Virus record (IMG/VR): IMGVR_UViG_3300017917_002109
Location: 1-54,763 of that record
Source of the DNA: a virus
DNA: 54,763 nt
Direction: 5' to 3' (one strand)
Positions 18,230 through 24,683 of this stretch are shown piece by piece; the first letter of the stretch is position 1, and the number at the start of each line of letters is the position of its first letter. A program made the position numbers and the translations under genes. A model generated the notes under the pieces. That model made no database searches. It saw only the letters and a program-made list of their open reading frames with translations, and was not told where the DNA came from.

Positions 18230-19614
18230 TGGCAACTCAATTAACACCGTTAGAGAATTTATCTCGTTTTGCTAAGTCATCGATATTAGAAGACTTAGCT
18301 AAAACTTTTGGAATGAGTGGTAATAAGCCTTCCAAGAAACAAGAAAAAACGACGGAAGAAGTAAACCAACAATTAGCTCAATCTTTAGATAGATTAACTA
18401 CTCTATTAAAAGAAAGGGCAATGGTCAAAGATGCTCCCAAAAGAACGCTACAGGGAGATCTTCAGAAAACGTTTATTCAACCTTTTGTAGATATTAAAGA
18501 ATATCTTACTGGTAAATCTGTAACGGGCAAAGAAGTTAAACCAAACGATACTGGATCGTTAGCACCAAAAACAGAGCTACCACTTGGGGTCGAGCCAAAC
18601 AGTGAAGAAGAAAAACAACAGGATCGAGAAAAGCTAGCAGAAGCCATTGCTAGAAAAATGCAGGTCGTTTTAGATAATATAGATTTTTGCTGCGGTAGCG
18701 GGTTGATTCCTGGTATGGGATTTCCCGGCGGTGGTGGCAAGGGTGGTAAATCTGGCGGACCAGCTAATAAGCCACGTGGCGGAGGAAAAGCTCCTGCAGC
18801 ACTAGGCGCTGGGCTTCTAGGAAGAGCGGCGCTTGGTGTATTAAGTGGGACAGCAGCAGGGTATGGTGTATATTCTGCTATTGAAGGTCCAGAGGCTCAG
18901 AAGATAATGGGCGGTGCTATTACTGCAGGAGCAATTTCAGGTGCAAATATGTTCGGTGTACCTGGTGCTATAGGAGGGGGCTTGTTCGGTTTGGCCGCTG
19001 GCACATATAATGCATTTAAAAATGCAGAACCAGAGCCATTAAGAGCAGGACCTAGAGTATCTACAACTGTACGTAGAGGTGAGGTTGAAGACGTTGTTAA
19101 GTCTAATTTAACAGATGAAGAAATAATTAGCGAATATGGCTCTACAAGAAAACAATTAGAGGATTGGCTAAAGAATAATCCACAGGAAAAGACTTATCAG
19201 GTTACACCATATAAAGCAATCTCTAAAGAAATGCAGCAACCCGATATTTCTGAGATTAAAGGAACGGGTCCAAGTAGTGCAGAATTCGCAGCAATTGATC
19301 CTAGACGTCTGGATTTGAAAGCTCCTGTTGTTGCACCTTCGGTTGCTCAAGTAAGCATACCTGAAAAGGCTGTAGATATACTACCGAAGGAAGCATCCAC
19401 ATTAACTGAAGTTGTAGATAAAGTTATGGGCACTAACTTAGATTTGAAGATGTTCTCGCCGCAAGGGCAAACTGCTATAGCTCAACCTATTATTTCTAAT
19501 AGAACAATTAACAATACAGAGCAAACATACTTAGGTGCATCGCCAGCACCATTCAATAATACAAATAGCTTTTTGCGTTGGCAAAATAGCAGATCAAATT
19601 TTACTGATCGTTAA
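18229..19614 (+). CDS. Tape-measure-like tail protein (461 aa)
   Basis: The gene directly follows the gp26-gp51 frameshift pair and the EF-hand gene, the position of tape measure genes in most tailed phages. The protein has a helical charged N-terminal half (residues about 1-140), a Gly-rich hinge (163-190), two hydrophobic Gly/Ala segments (about 190-215 and 225-262) and a C-terminal tail. Membrane-like segments are typical of tape measures that enter the cell envelope. At 461 aa it is shorter than T4 gp29 (590), which would fit a shorter tail. It could alternatively be a separate hub protein. Confidence 0.55.
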   Translation: MATQLTPLENLSRFAKSSILEDLAKTFGMSGNKPSKKQEKTTEEVNQQLAQSLDRLTTLLKERAMVKDAPKRTLQGDLQKTFIQPFVDIKEYLTGKSVTGKEVKPNDTGSLAPKTELPLGVEPNSEEEKQQDREKLAEAIARKMQVVLDNIDFCCGSGLIPGMGFPGGGGKGGKSGGPANKPRGGGKAPAALGAGLLGRAALGVLSGTAAGYGVYSAIEGPEAQKIMGGAITAGAISGANMFGVPGAIGGGLFGLAAGTYNAFKNAEPEPLRAGPRVSTTVRRGEVEDVVKSNLTDEEIISEYGSTRKQLEDWLKNNPQEKTYQVTPYKAISKEMQQPDISEIKGTGPSSAEFAAIDPRRLDLKAPVVAPSVAQVSIPEKAVDILPKEASTLTEVVDKVMGTNLDLKMFSPQGQTAIAQPIISNRTINNTEQTYLGASPAPFNNTNSFLRWQNSRSNFTDR

Positions 19615-19646
19615 AAAAGCCCGGGGTTACCGGGCTTTCTTTTTTA
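19613..19646. terminator. Bidirectional intrinsic terminator
   Basis: AAAAAAGCCCGG / CCGGGCTTTCTTTTTT hairpin with A-run before and T-run after, placed between the convergent tape-measure-like gene and the small exported gene. It works on both strands. Confidence 0.9.
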
Positions 19647-19874
19647 CTTCTTAAGTTCTTCGGGTTTCTTCAACTTCGGTTGTTTAACCTTTGTATCTGA
19701 TTTATCACCCTCGTTCTCAATCTTCTTAACACCTGGAGTAGGTGTTGCGCTTGCTTCTGCCTTTTTCGCTGCTGCAGGCTTATCCGTTTTTGGCGGGTCG
19801 CCTGCGAATGCGGAGGCAGCTAAAGATACACCAATTGCAACAGATAAAGATAACATAAGTTGTTTAACCTTCAT
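19644..19874 (-). CDS. Small exported Lys/Pro-rich protein (76 aa)
   Basis: A clear Sec signal peptide (MKVKQLMLSLSVAIGVSLAA, cleavage near ASAFA-GD at residues 24-25) is followed by a short disordered Lys/Ala/Pro/Thr-rich chain. The mature part is strongly basic and probably periplasmic. No family recognised. It directly follows gp32 (1-base gap), so it is probably co-expressed. Confidence 0.7.
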   Translation of the reverse strand: MKVKQLMLSLSVAIGVSLAASAFAGDPPKTDKPAAAKKAEASATPTPGVKKIENEGDKSDTKVKQPKLKKPEELKK

Positions 19875-19875
19875 T

Positions 19876-20793
19876 TTAGTCCTCTGCTAGTTTTGCGAAA
19901 TAAGAAATAGAATCGTCGTTATCGTCGAAGTCTACTTCTCTTGCTGGGGCAGGAGTAGGTGCAACTGCCTTAGCTGTTACTTTAGATGTACCTGTATCAA
20001 AAGGCGCGTCGTCAAGATCAACGTTTTCTGCCTTCTTCATAGGTGCACCGCCACCGAGTACCATATCAAGTTTGCGCTTTAGCTCGTCGTAAGACTTGAA
20101 GTGCTTAGGATCGAGGAAAGCGGTAAGGGAATGTTGCTGGTTCCAAATGTTCTCGATAATAGAATCATCCTCGGATACGGGACTTGGTGAATCAAACTCC
20201 GATTTGTCGTAATTGCGATATCCTTCTACGTTACGAATTTTTAGCTTGAAGTTTGCACCTTCCCAGAAGTCGAACGGATTAAGTGGCTTTTCGTCTTCGA
20301 ACTGTGGTTCAGCAACATCTTTAATCTTATCAAAAATCTTCTTGCCGAATTTAAACAAGAATACCTTGCCCTCATTTTCAGGGTGCTTGGAATCTTGAAC
20401 AACAAGAATATTAGTGTAGTATGTTAGTTTACGTTTCTGTTTGCGAGCAACTTCTTTGTTTGCTTCAGAGCCAGAATTCCATAGCTCTGTATTCATTTCA
20501 GAAACAGGATCGGGCTTGCCGATAGTTGTAAGTGAATTCTCGATATACCACTTACCAGTAGGTCCTTGGAAACCGTGATTCCAAATACGAACCCATGGAA
20601 GCTCCTCACCTTTAGGAGGAGGAAGGAATCGAATAACAGCATAGCCGTTACCTGCCTTGTCTACCTCAGGTGACCAAAAGCGATCGTCGCTTCGAGATTC
20701 AGATTGGGGATTTGCGATCTTTTCTACTTCCTTCATCAAGGAATCAAACCCACCGCGGGATTTACGTAGATCAGCTAGAGATGTGAATGCCAT
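19876..20793 (-). CDS. 32: Single-stranded DNA-binding protein gp32 (305 aa)
   Basis: T4 gp32-type SSB. The N-terminal LAST-like basic motif (LADLRKSRGGFDSL), the OB core (YAVIRFLPPPKGEELPWVRI, then WYIENSLTTIG and KLTYYTNILVVQDSKHPENE) and the acidic C-terminal tail (FDDNDDSISYFAKLAED), which would bind gp59 and other replication proteins, are all present. Length equals T4 (301 aa). The T4 His-Cys3 zinc site is not seen: the corresponding segment (IGKPDPVSEMNTELW) has no cysteine. Its leader carries three 10-11-base repeats (20809-20840). Confidence 0.95.
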   Translation of the reverse strand: MAFTSLADLRKSRGGFDSLMKEVEKIANPQSESRSDDRFWSPEVDKAGNGYAVIRFLPPPKGEELPWVRIWNHGFQGPTGKWYIENSLTTIGKPDPVSEMNTELWNSGSEANKEVARKQKRKLTYYTNILVVQDSKHPENEGKVFLFKFGKKIFDKIKDVAEPQFEDEKPLNPFDFWEGANFKLKIRNVEGYRNYDKSEFDSPSPVSEDDSIIENIWNQQHSLTAFLDPKHFKSYDELKRKLDMVLGGGAPMKKAENVDLDDAPFDTGTSKVTAKAVAPTPAPAREVDFDDNDDSISYFAKLAED

Positions 20794-20808
20794 AGTATTT
20801 TCCTTTCG

Positions 20809-20840
20809 TATAGCGTTGTATAAGCGTTGTATTAGCGTCG
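20809..20840 (-). repeat. Triple direct repeat in the gp32 mRNA leader
   Basis: On the minus strand three units of about 11 bases follow each other: CGACGCTAATA, CAACGCTTATA, CAACGCTATA, ending 16 bases before the gp32 start codon and just before the AAGGAAAA ribosome binding site. The first unit contains the stop codon of the preceding gene. T4 gp32 represses its own translation by binding its leader, so an operator role is plausible but unproven. Confidence 0.65.
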
Positions 20841-21029
20841 TTTATTTTTTTGATTTGCGTATGCATAATCTAAAACTTCATCAAACGCATCATCCTCATC
20901 CTTTAGGGATTTATATGATGCTATATTATATATAACTTTTCTATGCTTGTCGATCTTAGATTTGCTCTTTTCGACACGATGAATTCGTTTTTCACGATCA
21001 TTAAGATCAGTTCTTTTAGACTTGTCCAT
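20832..21029 (-). CDS. Small basic protein between gp59 and gp32 (65 aa)
   Basis: A 65-aa, very Lys/Arg/Asp-rich protein with a predicted long helix. The stop codon lies in the repeat block of the gp32 leader. I do not recognise it. Co-transcription with gp32 and gp59 suggests a replication-related or nucleic-acid-binding role, but that rests on position and charge only. Confidence 0.6.
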   Translation of the reverse strand: MDKSKRTDLNDREKRIHRVEKSKSKIDKHRKVIYNIASYKSLKDEDDAFDEVLDYAYANQKNKRR

Positions 21030-21059
21030 TTTAAAAAATAGAATCTCCGTTTAATATAA

Positions 21060-21281
21060 TTACACGTCTTCTCTCTTTTTAGGAGAGATTTTTAGGTAAG
21101 GCCAGGTTGATACACGTTTATTTAATTCGGCTTGGCTATGTGCAAGTTTAATTAAATACCTTTGTGTTTCTTTTAGCGACTCTTGAGTCTGCAAAATTGA
21201 ATCCTGCATCATCGAAATTTCACTCTCGATTCTGCGAATCATCTGATTGTGTTCCTCTAACTCGTCTTCTAAATTCTGCAT
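21060..21281 (-). CDS. Short coiled-coil protein (73 aa)
   Basis: Residues 1-45 (LEDELEEHNQMIRRIESEIS and on) have a heptad pattern of a coiled coil; the tail is basic. With the start at 21281, preceded by GGAAAG, it overlaps the gp59 gene by 62 bases. Starts at 21242 (after GAGGAA) or 21212 would reduce the overlap. Unknown function; it sits between the helicase loader and gp32. Confidence 0.55.
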   Translation of the reverse strand: MQNLEDELEEHNQMIRRIESEISMMQDSILQTQESLKETQRYLIKLAHSQAELNKRVSTWPYLKISPKKREDV

Positions 21282-21855
21282 CGTACTTTCCCAACTCCAC
21301 AGTTAAAAATGGGTTATACTTTTTGATTAGCCTAGAAATATCAGGCCAAACAACTGGATCAGTAATCTGTTTGTCAAATACTTTTACAAACTTAACTATC
21401 TTTTCCAGAATAACCAACGTCTCAATAGATACCGTTTTTCTAAGGTATGCTTTTATTATATATGGATGTTGGCCTTTTGCAACCTCGAACGCATCTTGCA
21501 TAGATTGTCCTTGTTGCTCAAGTTCAAAACAAAGATTATCTAAATCCTTGTTAAAAATATAGAATAGACTTTCGTTACGCTTTTTCCATTCCTGATAGCG
21601 TTTACCTGCATCACTATCAAAGACGCCTCCCCATCGGTCACCTGAGACAAAGTTCGCAACTAAAAAGTTCGCCACTTCCTCATCCGAATATGTCTTAGCA
21701 ATTTTTTTGATACTATAAAGATCTCGTCGTTTTAAAAAAGCCGCGCGACTAGCTTTGACACGGCCTTGCTGCTCTACAACATCATAGTTATCAGATGTAA
21801 AGTGTAGGCGTAATGCAAGATACATTTTATAAACTGAGAATTCATCCATTATCAT
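21220..21855 (-). CDS. 59: Helicase loader gp59 (211 aa)
   Basis: T4 gp59-like loader of the replicative helicase at forks. The N terminus (FSVYKMYLALRLHFTSDNYD) and the segment FLVANFVSGDRWGGVF (residues about 66-81) are characteristic. Length matches T4 (217 aa). It starts within the gp33 stop codon (ATGA overlap), giving the T4 order 33-59-32. Confidence 0.93.
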   Translation of the reverse strand: MIMDEFSVYKMYLALRLHFTSDNYDVVEQQGRVKASRAAFLKRRDLYSIKKIAKTYSDEEVANFLVANFVSGDRWGGVFDSDAGKRYQEWKKRNESLFYIFNKDLDNLCFELEQQGQSMQDAFEVAKGQHPYIIKAYLRKTVSIETLVILEKIVKFVKVFDKQITDPVVWPDISRLIKKYNPFLTVELGKYDAEFRRRVRGTQSDDSQNRE

Positions 21856-22121
21856 AACGGCAGTTTGCCCCTAGGCTTCATATAATTTTGTTCTTCGGCC
21901 TCGACCTGAATTTTATCACGCAATGATTGATTAATCAGATTTGCGACCGCTTCTACATCAATGTCAATGTCATTGCAATACTGTATAATTGCGTCCATAT
22001 AACCTATTTTATCAGAAATTACTCTATTCTCAATATAGAGTGAGAACTCGTTTGGCGATCTAAATCGTTTCGTGATAACCAAACCATCGGTTAGCTCTTC
22101 AATTTTATAAGTTTCGGTCAT
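21852..22121 (-). CDS. 33: Late transcription co-activator gp33 (89 aa)
   Basis: gp33-type RNA polymerase-binding protein, which in T4 links sliding-clamp-activated late transcription to the polymerase. Matching pattern: FSLYIENRVISDKIGYMDAI, QYCNDIDIDVEAVANLINQS. Its place before gp59 is the T4 one. It would work with a gp55-like sigma (not in this window) at the TATAAATA promoters found here. Confidence 0.88.
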   Translation of the reverse strand: MTETYKIEELTDGLVITKRFRSPNEFSLYIENRVISDKIGYMDAIIQYCNDIDIDVEAVANLINQSLRDKIQVEAEEQNYMKPRGKLPL

Positions 22122-22122
22122 A

Positions 22123-22461
22123 TTACTTAAAAAGGATTAGTGCGAGAAATGCAGCATGGACAATAAATCCAGCTCCAATAGTTACAATGTGCAGCATATC
22201 CTTGATGATTGTTGCTCGGACAAACAACATAGCAAGCCCGGCCCACATCAAAAGAATTAAATCGACCGGAGGCATCTTATCAGATAGCCCAGACATAGTT
22301 GCAATCATTGTAGGAATAATAGATGCATGGATAAGAACAATACCAATCCAGGCAAATGTTTCTGCAGTAGCCTTCGTCAACGTATTGTTGAAATAATCAA
22401 TAACTGCCTGCAGGTCAAACTTAAATTTAAATTTGGGTTTGGTTTCAATTTCAGTATTCAT
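22123..22461 (-). CDS. Membrane protein, three to four segments (112 aa)
   Basis: After a basic cytosolic N terminus (KPKFKFKFDLQ) there are hydrophobic segments at about residues 37-57, 68-83 and 88-111. The family is one I recall from T4-like environmental phages without known role. It sits between the SleB-type hydrolase and gp33. A holin role could be considered because of the lytic enzyme gene upstream, but nothing specific supports it. Confidence 0.7.
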   Translation of the reverse strand: MNTEIETKPKFKFKFDLQAVIDYFNNTLTKATAETFAWIGIVLIHASIIPTMIATMSGLSDKMPPVDLILLMWAGLAMLFVRATIIKDMLHIVTIGAGFIVHAAFLALILFK

Positions 22462-22466
22462 AATAA

Positions 22467-22997
22467 TTACTTGTAAAAGATGTGATTGCCAATTTGAGCG
22501 ATTTTAGTTCTGTTCCACTTTGGATTAACATACGTTGCGTGATAGTACATTGCATTATTTAAACTGGGAAGTCTAAATCCTTCTAGCAATACTTTCTTTG
22601 CTACTTCCTGCGATTCACGATATGCAGTATTATGAATAGGTTTTACTCGCGATGCGGTTTCACAATACCAACTAAACTGACAGATCACTTTATCATATAC
22701 TACAGTCTTTTGATAAATTACTCTACAGATATCGTTGGGAAATTGTCCAGAAGATGCCCTATTTAGAGTAACTTGAGCTACAGCGACTTTACCCTCAAAC
22801 GGTTCGCTGCCAGCTTCGTGATAAATGTTCCGTGCCAAACATTCCAATTGCTGTTCTCGTACAGCTACAGTAATATTATTATCTTCGTATTTTACTTCTT
22901 TGAGTTTTTCAATTTTGCCTTGTGTGATGGATGCGATGGCACCAACTAAAAAGAATGCGGCGATTGCCACAAGAATATTTCGTGTGTATTTAATCAT
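22467..22997 (-). CDS. SleB/CwlJ-type cell wall hydrolase (176 aa)
   Basis: Hydrolase_2 family (SleB/CwlJ). The catalytic region reads LECLARNIYHEAGSEPFEGK VAVAQVTLNR (residues about 52-81), with the conserved Glu in YHEA, and continues with the conserved CQFSWYC and NAMYYHATYVNPKW. A single N-terminal hydrophobic segment (residues about 9-26) would act as signal anchor or SAR element. It would cleave peptidoglycan at lysis. A GC-rich hairpin lies in its leader. Confidence 0.9.
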   Translation of the reverse strand: MIKYTRNILVAIAAFFLVGAIASITQGKIEKLKEVKYEDNNITVAVREQQLECLARNIYHEAGSEPFEGKVAVAQVTLNRASSGQFPNDICRVIYQKTVVYDKVICQFSWYCETASRVKPIHNTAYRESQEVAKKVLLEGFRLPSLNNAMYYHATYVNPKWNRTKIAQIGNHIFYK

Positions 22998-23013
22998 TTG
23001 TTCTCCTTCTTAG

Positions 23014-23032
23014 GAGGGGCAAGATGCCCCTC
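23014..23032 (-). promoter_or_regulatory. GC-rich hairpin in the leader of the SleB-type hydrolase
   Basis: GAGGGGCA-TCT-TGCCCCTC, eight perfect pairs with a 3-base loop, just after the stop of the upstream gene and 17 bases before the hydrolase start. No T-run follows, so it is more likely an RNA-processing, stability or translation-control element than a terminator. Its strength stands out in this AT-rich genome. Confidence 0.6.
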
Positions 23033-23042
23033 GGTCGTCAGA

Positions 23043-23309
23043 TTACTTCCTTGATGACTTTTCTGATGTGTTGATTTGAGATACAAACCCGTTTAAGGAT
23101 TGTGCTTTAGCGATAACTTCCGCTTCTGTTGGATATGCTGGAAATCCGGGATGATCTGGTGGCTGAGCACCTGCATGTCGAGCATTTTCTACTTTGACTT
23201 GCCAGTCATTAGAAACTTGCTCACGCTTACCATAATAGTCCTCAGTAAGCATATCCTTCGCCATTTTTAGAAGTTCTAGGCGAATCTCGAACGGTGTCAT
23301 ATTTGACAT
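23043..23309 (-). CDS. Conserved phage protein of unknown function (88 aa)
   Basis: Begins MSNMTPFEIRLELLKMAKDM and continues EDYYGKREQVSNDW, a pattern I recall from many T4-like cyanophages and pelagiphages with no assigned function. Mostly helical and soluble; the C terminus (PTEAEVIAKAQSLNGFVSQ) is conserved in style. Good ribosome binding site (AGGAGAAAG). Confidence 0.8.
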   Translation of the reverse strand: MSNMTPFEIRLELLKMAKDMLTEDYYGKREQVSNDWQVKVENARHAGAQPPDHPGFPAYPTEAEVIAKAQSLNGFVSQINTSEKSSRK

Positions 23310-23325
23310 AACTTTCTCCTGTGTG

Positions 23326-23904
23326 TTAATGTGTAAATTGACTGAACCAAAGATTGGTTAGTCTCTTTCGCAGCTCAGAATATTCATGCATGATTTCTGA
23401 GTGCTCTTTCCAGAGGTGTGTATTAACCTCGAAAAGATTCGGTGCAGGTACTTCAATTGCCGCAGTTCGTTCACCCGGCGATCGGTCCCTTGTTTTTAAT
23501 CCAAACTTTGTTGCAAGGTGTTGTATAGTTTTATTGTCCTCTATACAATGCATAAACACCTCATCAATATGATTGACCTTGGCCCACGCAAGCATTTCTC
23601 TGATTAGCTTGCTGCCAATACCAGTATTCTGTTTGTCATGGTCTACACTAAGTGCAAGCTCCCATGTAGAGCCCTCAGCAGCCATGTGGCCCCAACCAAC
23701 TATTGTTCCCTGATTATTTTTGGCAACCCACAATTTATGATTATTTTGATCGTATGCAATATTGAGCATTAACTTGTCAATAGCATAGTCGTTTGCCTTG
23801 TACCCGAAGCGAAAAATTTTATCTTGCTCAGGTAAATTTTTTAGATGGTCACTATAATTTTTCAATAGTGATATACTTGCAGTTTCAATTCGTATTTGCG
23901 ACAT
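23326..23904 (-). CDS. GNAT-family N-acetyltransferase (192 aa)
   Basis: GNAT fold: beta strand with WVAKNNQGTIVGWGHMA, strand 4 WELALSVDHDKQNTGIGSKL with the acetyl-CoA loop Q-N-T-G-I-G (residues about 96-101), then the FMHCIEDNKTIQHLATKFGL motif typical of the C-terminal half. Substrate unknown. It follows directly after the tmRNA coding piece in the same transcript direction. Confidence 0.85.
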   Translation of the reverse strand: MSQIRIETASISLLKNYSDHLKNLPEQDKIFRFGYKANDYAIDKLMLNIAYDQNNHKLWVAKNNQGTIVGWGHMAAEGSTWELALSVDHDKQNTGIGSKLIREMLAWAKVNHIDEVFMHCIEDNKTIQHLATKFGLKTRDRSPGERTAAIEVPAPNLFEVNTHLWKEHSEIMHEYSELRKRLTNLWFSQFTH

Positions 23905-23930
23905 TGTGTTCCTATGTGTTTGTGTAAAAT

Positions 23931-24098
23931 GGTGGGTATTCTGTTACGAGGAACCCACCGAACCCTAGGCTGCTTTAGATCAAGCTGCCAATGCAAATCT
24001 TTCGTCGTTTGCGTTTACGTTATTTTCTTCTTTTTACATCGTCGCTGATGTGCTGTCCACTCTGTTACTCTTTGCCCTGTCGAAACCATGACTGGCCC
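23931..24098 (-). ncRNA. ssrA: Permuted tmRNA, coding piece with tag ANDERFALAA
   Basis: The 5' end GGGCCAG (24098-24092) is the 5' strand of the tmRNA acceptor stem and is followed by the tmRNA D-arm-like TCATGGTTTCGACAGG. The tag frame at 24012-23980 reads GCA AAC GAC GAA AGA TTT GCA TTG GCA GCT TGA, i.e. ANDERFALAA-stop, ending in the LAA degradation signal. The 3' end is placed at the hairpin GGTGGGT / ACCCACC (23931-23959), which is an estimate. This piece lies downstream of the acceptor piece, so the gene is circularly permuted and the mature RNA should be two-piece. G3-U70 in the acceptor stem fits alanine charging. Confidence 0.93.
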
Positions 24099-24170
24099 AT
24101 TAGAAAGCACACTAGCACCAGCGACCGGATCAATGGTGGGGAATCGAACCCTCGTTGATAATGTGCTTAC
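24099..24170 (-). other. Intervening segment between the two tmRNA pieces
   Basis: These 72 bases join the acceptor piece's CCA to the coding piece's 5' end. AAGCACA just after the CCA and TGTGCTT just before GGGCCAG are exactly complementary, so they would extend the acceptor stem and close the precursor. The segment also holds a T-arm-like GAGGGTTCGATTCCCC with only three good stem pairs. It should be cut out at both ends by tRNA-type processing. Confidence 0.75.
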
Positions 24171-24224
24171 TGGTGGACCAGGCGGGAGTCGAACCCGCGT
24201 CCAGAACACTTTTCTCTTTGCTTC
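24171..24224 (-). ncRNA. ssrA: Permuted tmRNA, acceptor piece ending in encoded CCA
   Basis: Minus strand: GGACGCGGGTTCGACTCCCG CCTGGTCCACCA. This is the tmRNA T-arm (GCGGG/CCCGC around TTCGACT) and 3' acceptor strand CTGGTCC, discriminator A and encoded CCA ending at 24171. CTGGTCC pairs with GGGCCAG of the coding piece over seven positions, including the G-U that marks alanine tmRNA. The 5' boundary (about 24224) is approximate. TGTTCT before the T-arm can pair with AG(T)AACA of the coding piece as a P2-like helix. Confidence 0.92.
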
Positions 24225-24236
24225 ATACAGCAATAA

Positions 24237-24632
24237 TTAAAACGGCGTGAACTGAGTATAAGTTCTGCCTCGATAACTAAAAGTTATGACCTCACCTAAT
24301 TGGTACTGCTCGTATGTAGTATTACATACTGTTCGCTGTTCATAACGATTTTCATACTGCTGGTTTGCAATACCGGAACCTACAATGGAACCAATAACCG
24401 CACCTGCAACTCTAGTGTCACCGTGACCAATTTGGCTACCTACAATACCACCTAGCAACCCACCCATGGTAGATGCGCCTTGGCTTCTAGGTACTTGCAC
24501 CATATGGTTTGAACAAACCTGCATTGGTCGATATCCCATTTTAGGTTCGACCGAAATTACCTGCGGTTGCTCTTGTGCTACTGCATAACCAGAAATAAGA
24601 GTAGCGATCAAAACAAACGATTTAAAATTCAT
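24237..24632 (-). CDS. Exported glycine-zipper (17-kDa antigen-like) protein (131 aa)
   Basis: Signal peptide MNFKSFVLIATLISGYAVAQ, then a loop with two pairs of cysteines (C38 and C103 visible), and a glycine-zipper region at about residues 55-92 (TMGGLLGGIVGSQIGHGD, VAGAVIGSIVGSGIANQQYE) like the Rickettsia 17-kDa surface antigen / YMGG family of Proteobacteria. Such proteins sit in the outer membrane. The gene looks host-derived. It is first after a consensus promoter (24655-24683) and is followed 13 bases later by the tmRNA acceptor piece. Confidence 0.85.
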   Translation of the reverse strand: MNFKSFVLIATLISGYAVAQEQPQVISVEPKMGYRPMQVCSNHMVQVPRSQGASTMGGLLGGIVGSQIGHGDTRVAGAVIGSIVGSGIANQQYENRYEQRTVCNTTYEQYQLGEVITFSYRGRTYTQFTPF

Positions 24633-24654
24633 AACTTTTCCTCATTGTTTCTAT

Positions 24655-24683
24655 ATTATATATGAAAACAATCAAGCAGTCAA
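24655..24683 (-). promoter_or_regulatory. Sigma-70 promoter TTGACT-17-TATAAT
   Basis: -35 TTGACT (24683-24678), 17-nt spacer, -10 TATAAT (24660-24655), 23 bases before the glycine-zipper start codon. The most likely promoter for that gene and the tmRNA. The -35 lies in the end of the nuclease gene. Confidence 0.85.

Noticed and set aside
24120-24150. A separate tRNA gene around GGGTTCGATTCCCC
   Set aside because: The T-stem has only three pairs and no anticodon or D-arm is present; it is better explained as part of the tmRNA intervening segment.
24015-24233. 72-codon minus-strand open frame over the tmRNA region
   Set aside because: It lies entirely on the two tmRNA pieces and the segment between them; its sequence is that of T-arm and acceptor bases read as codons.
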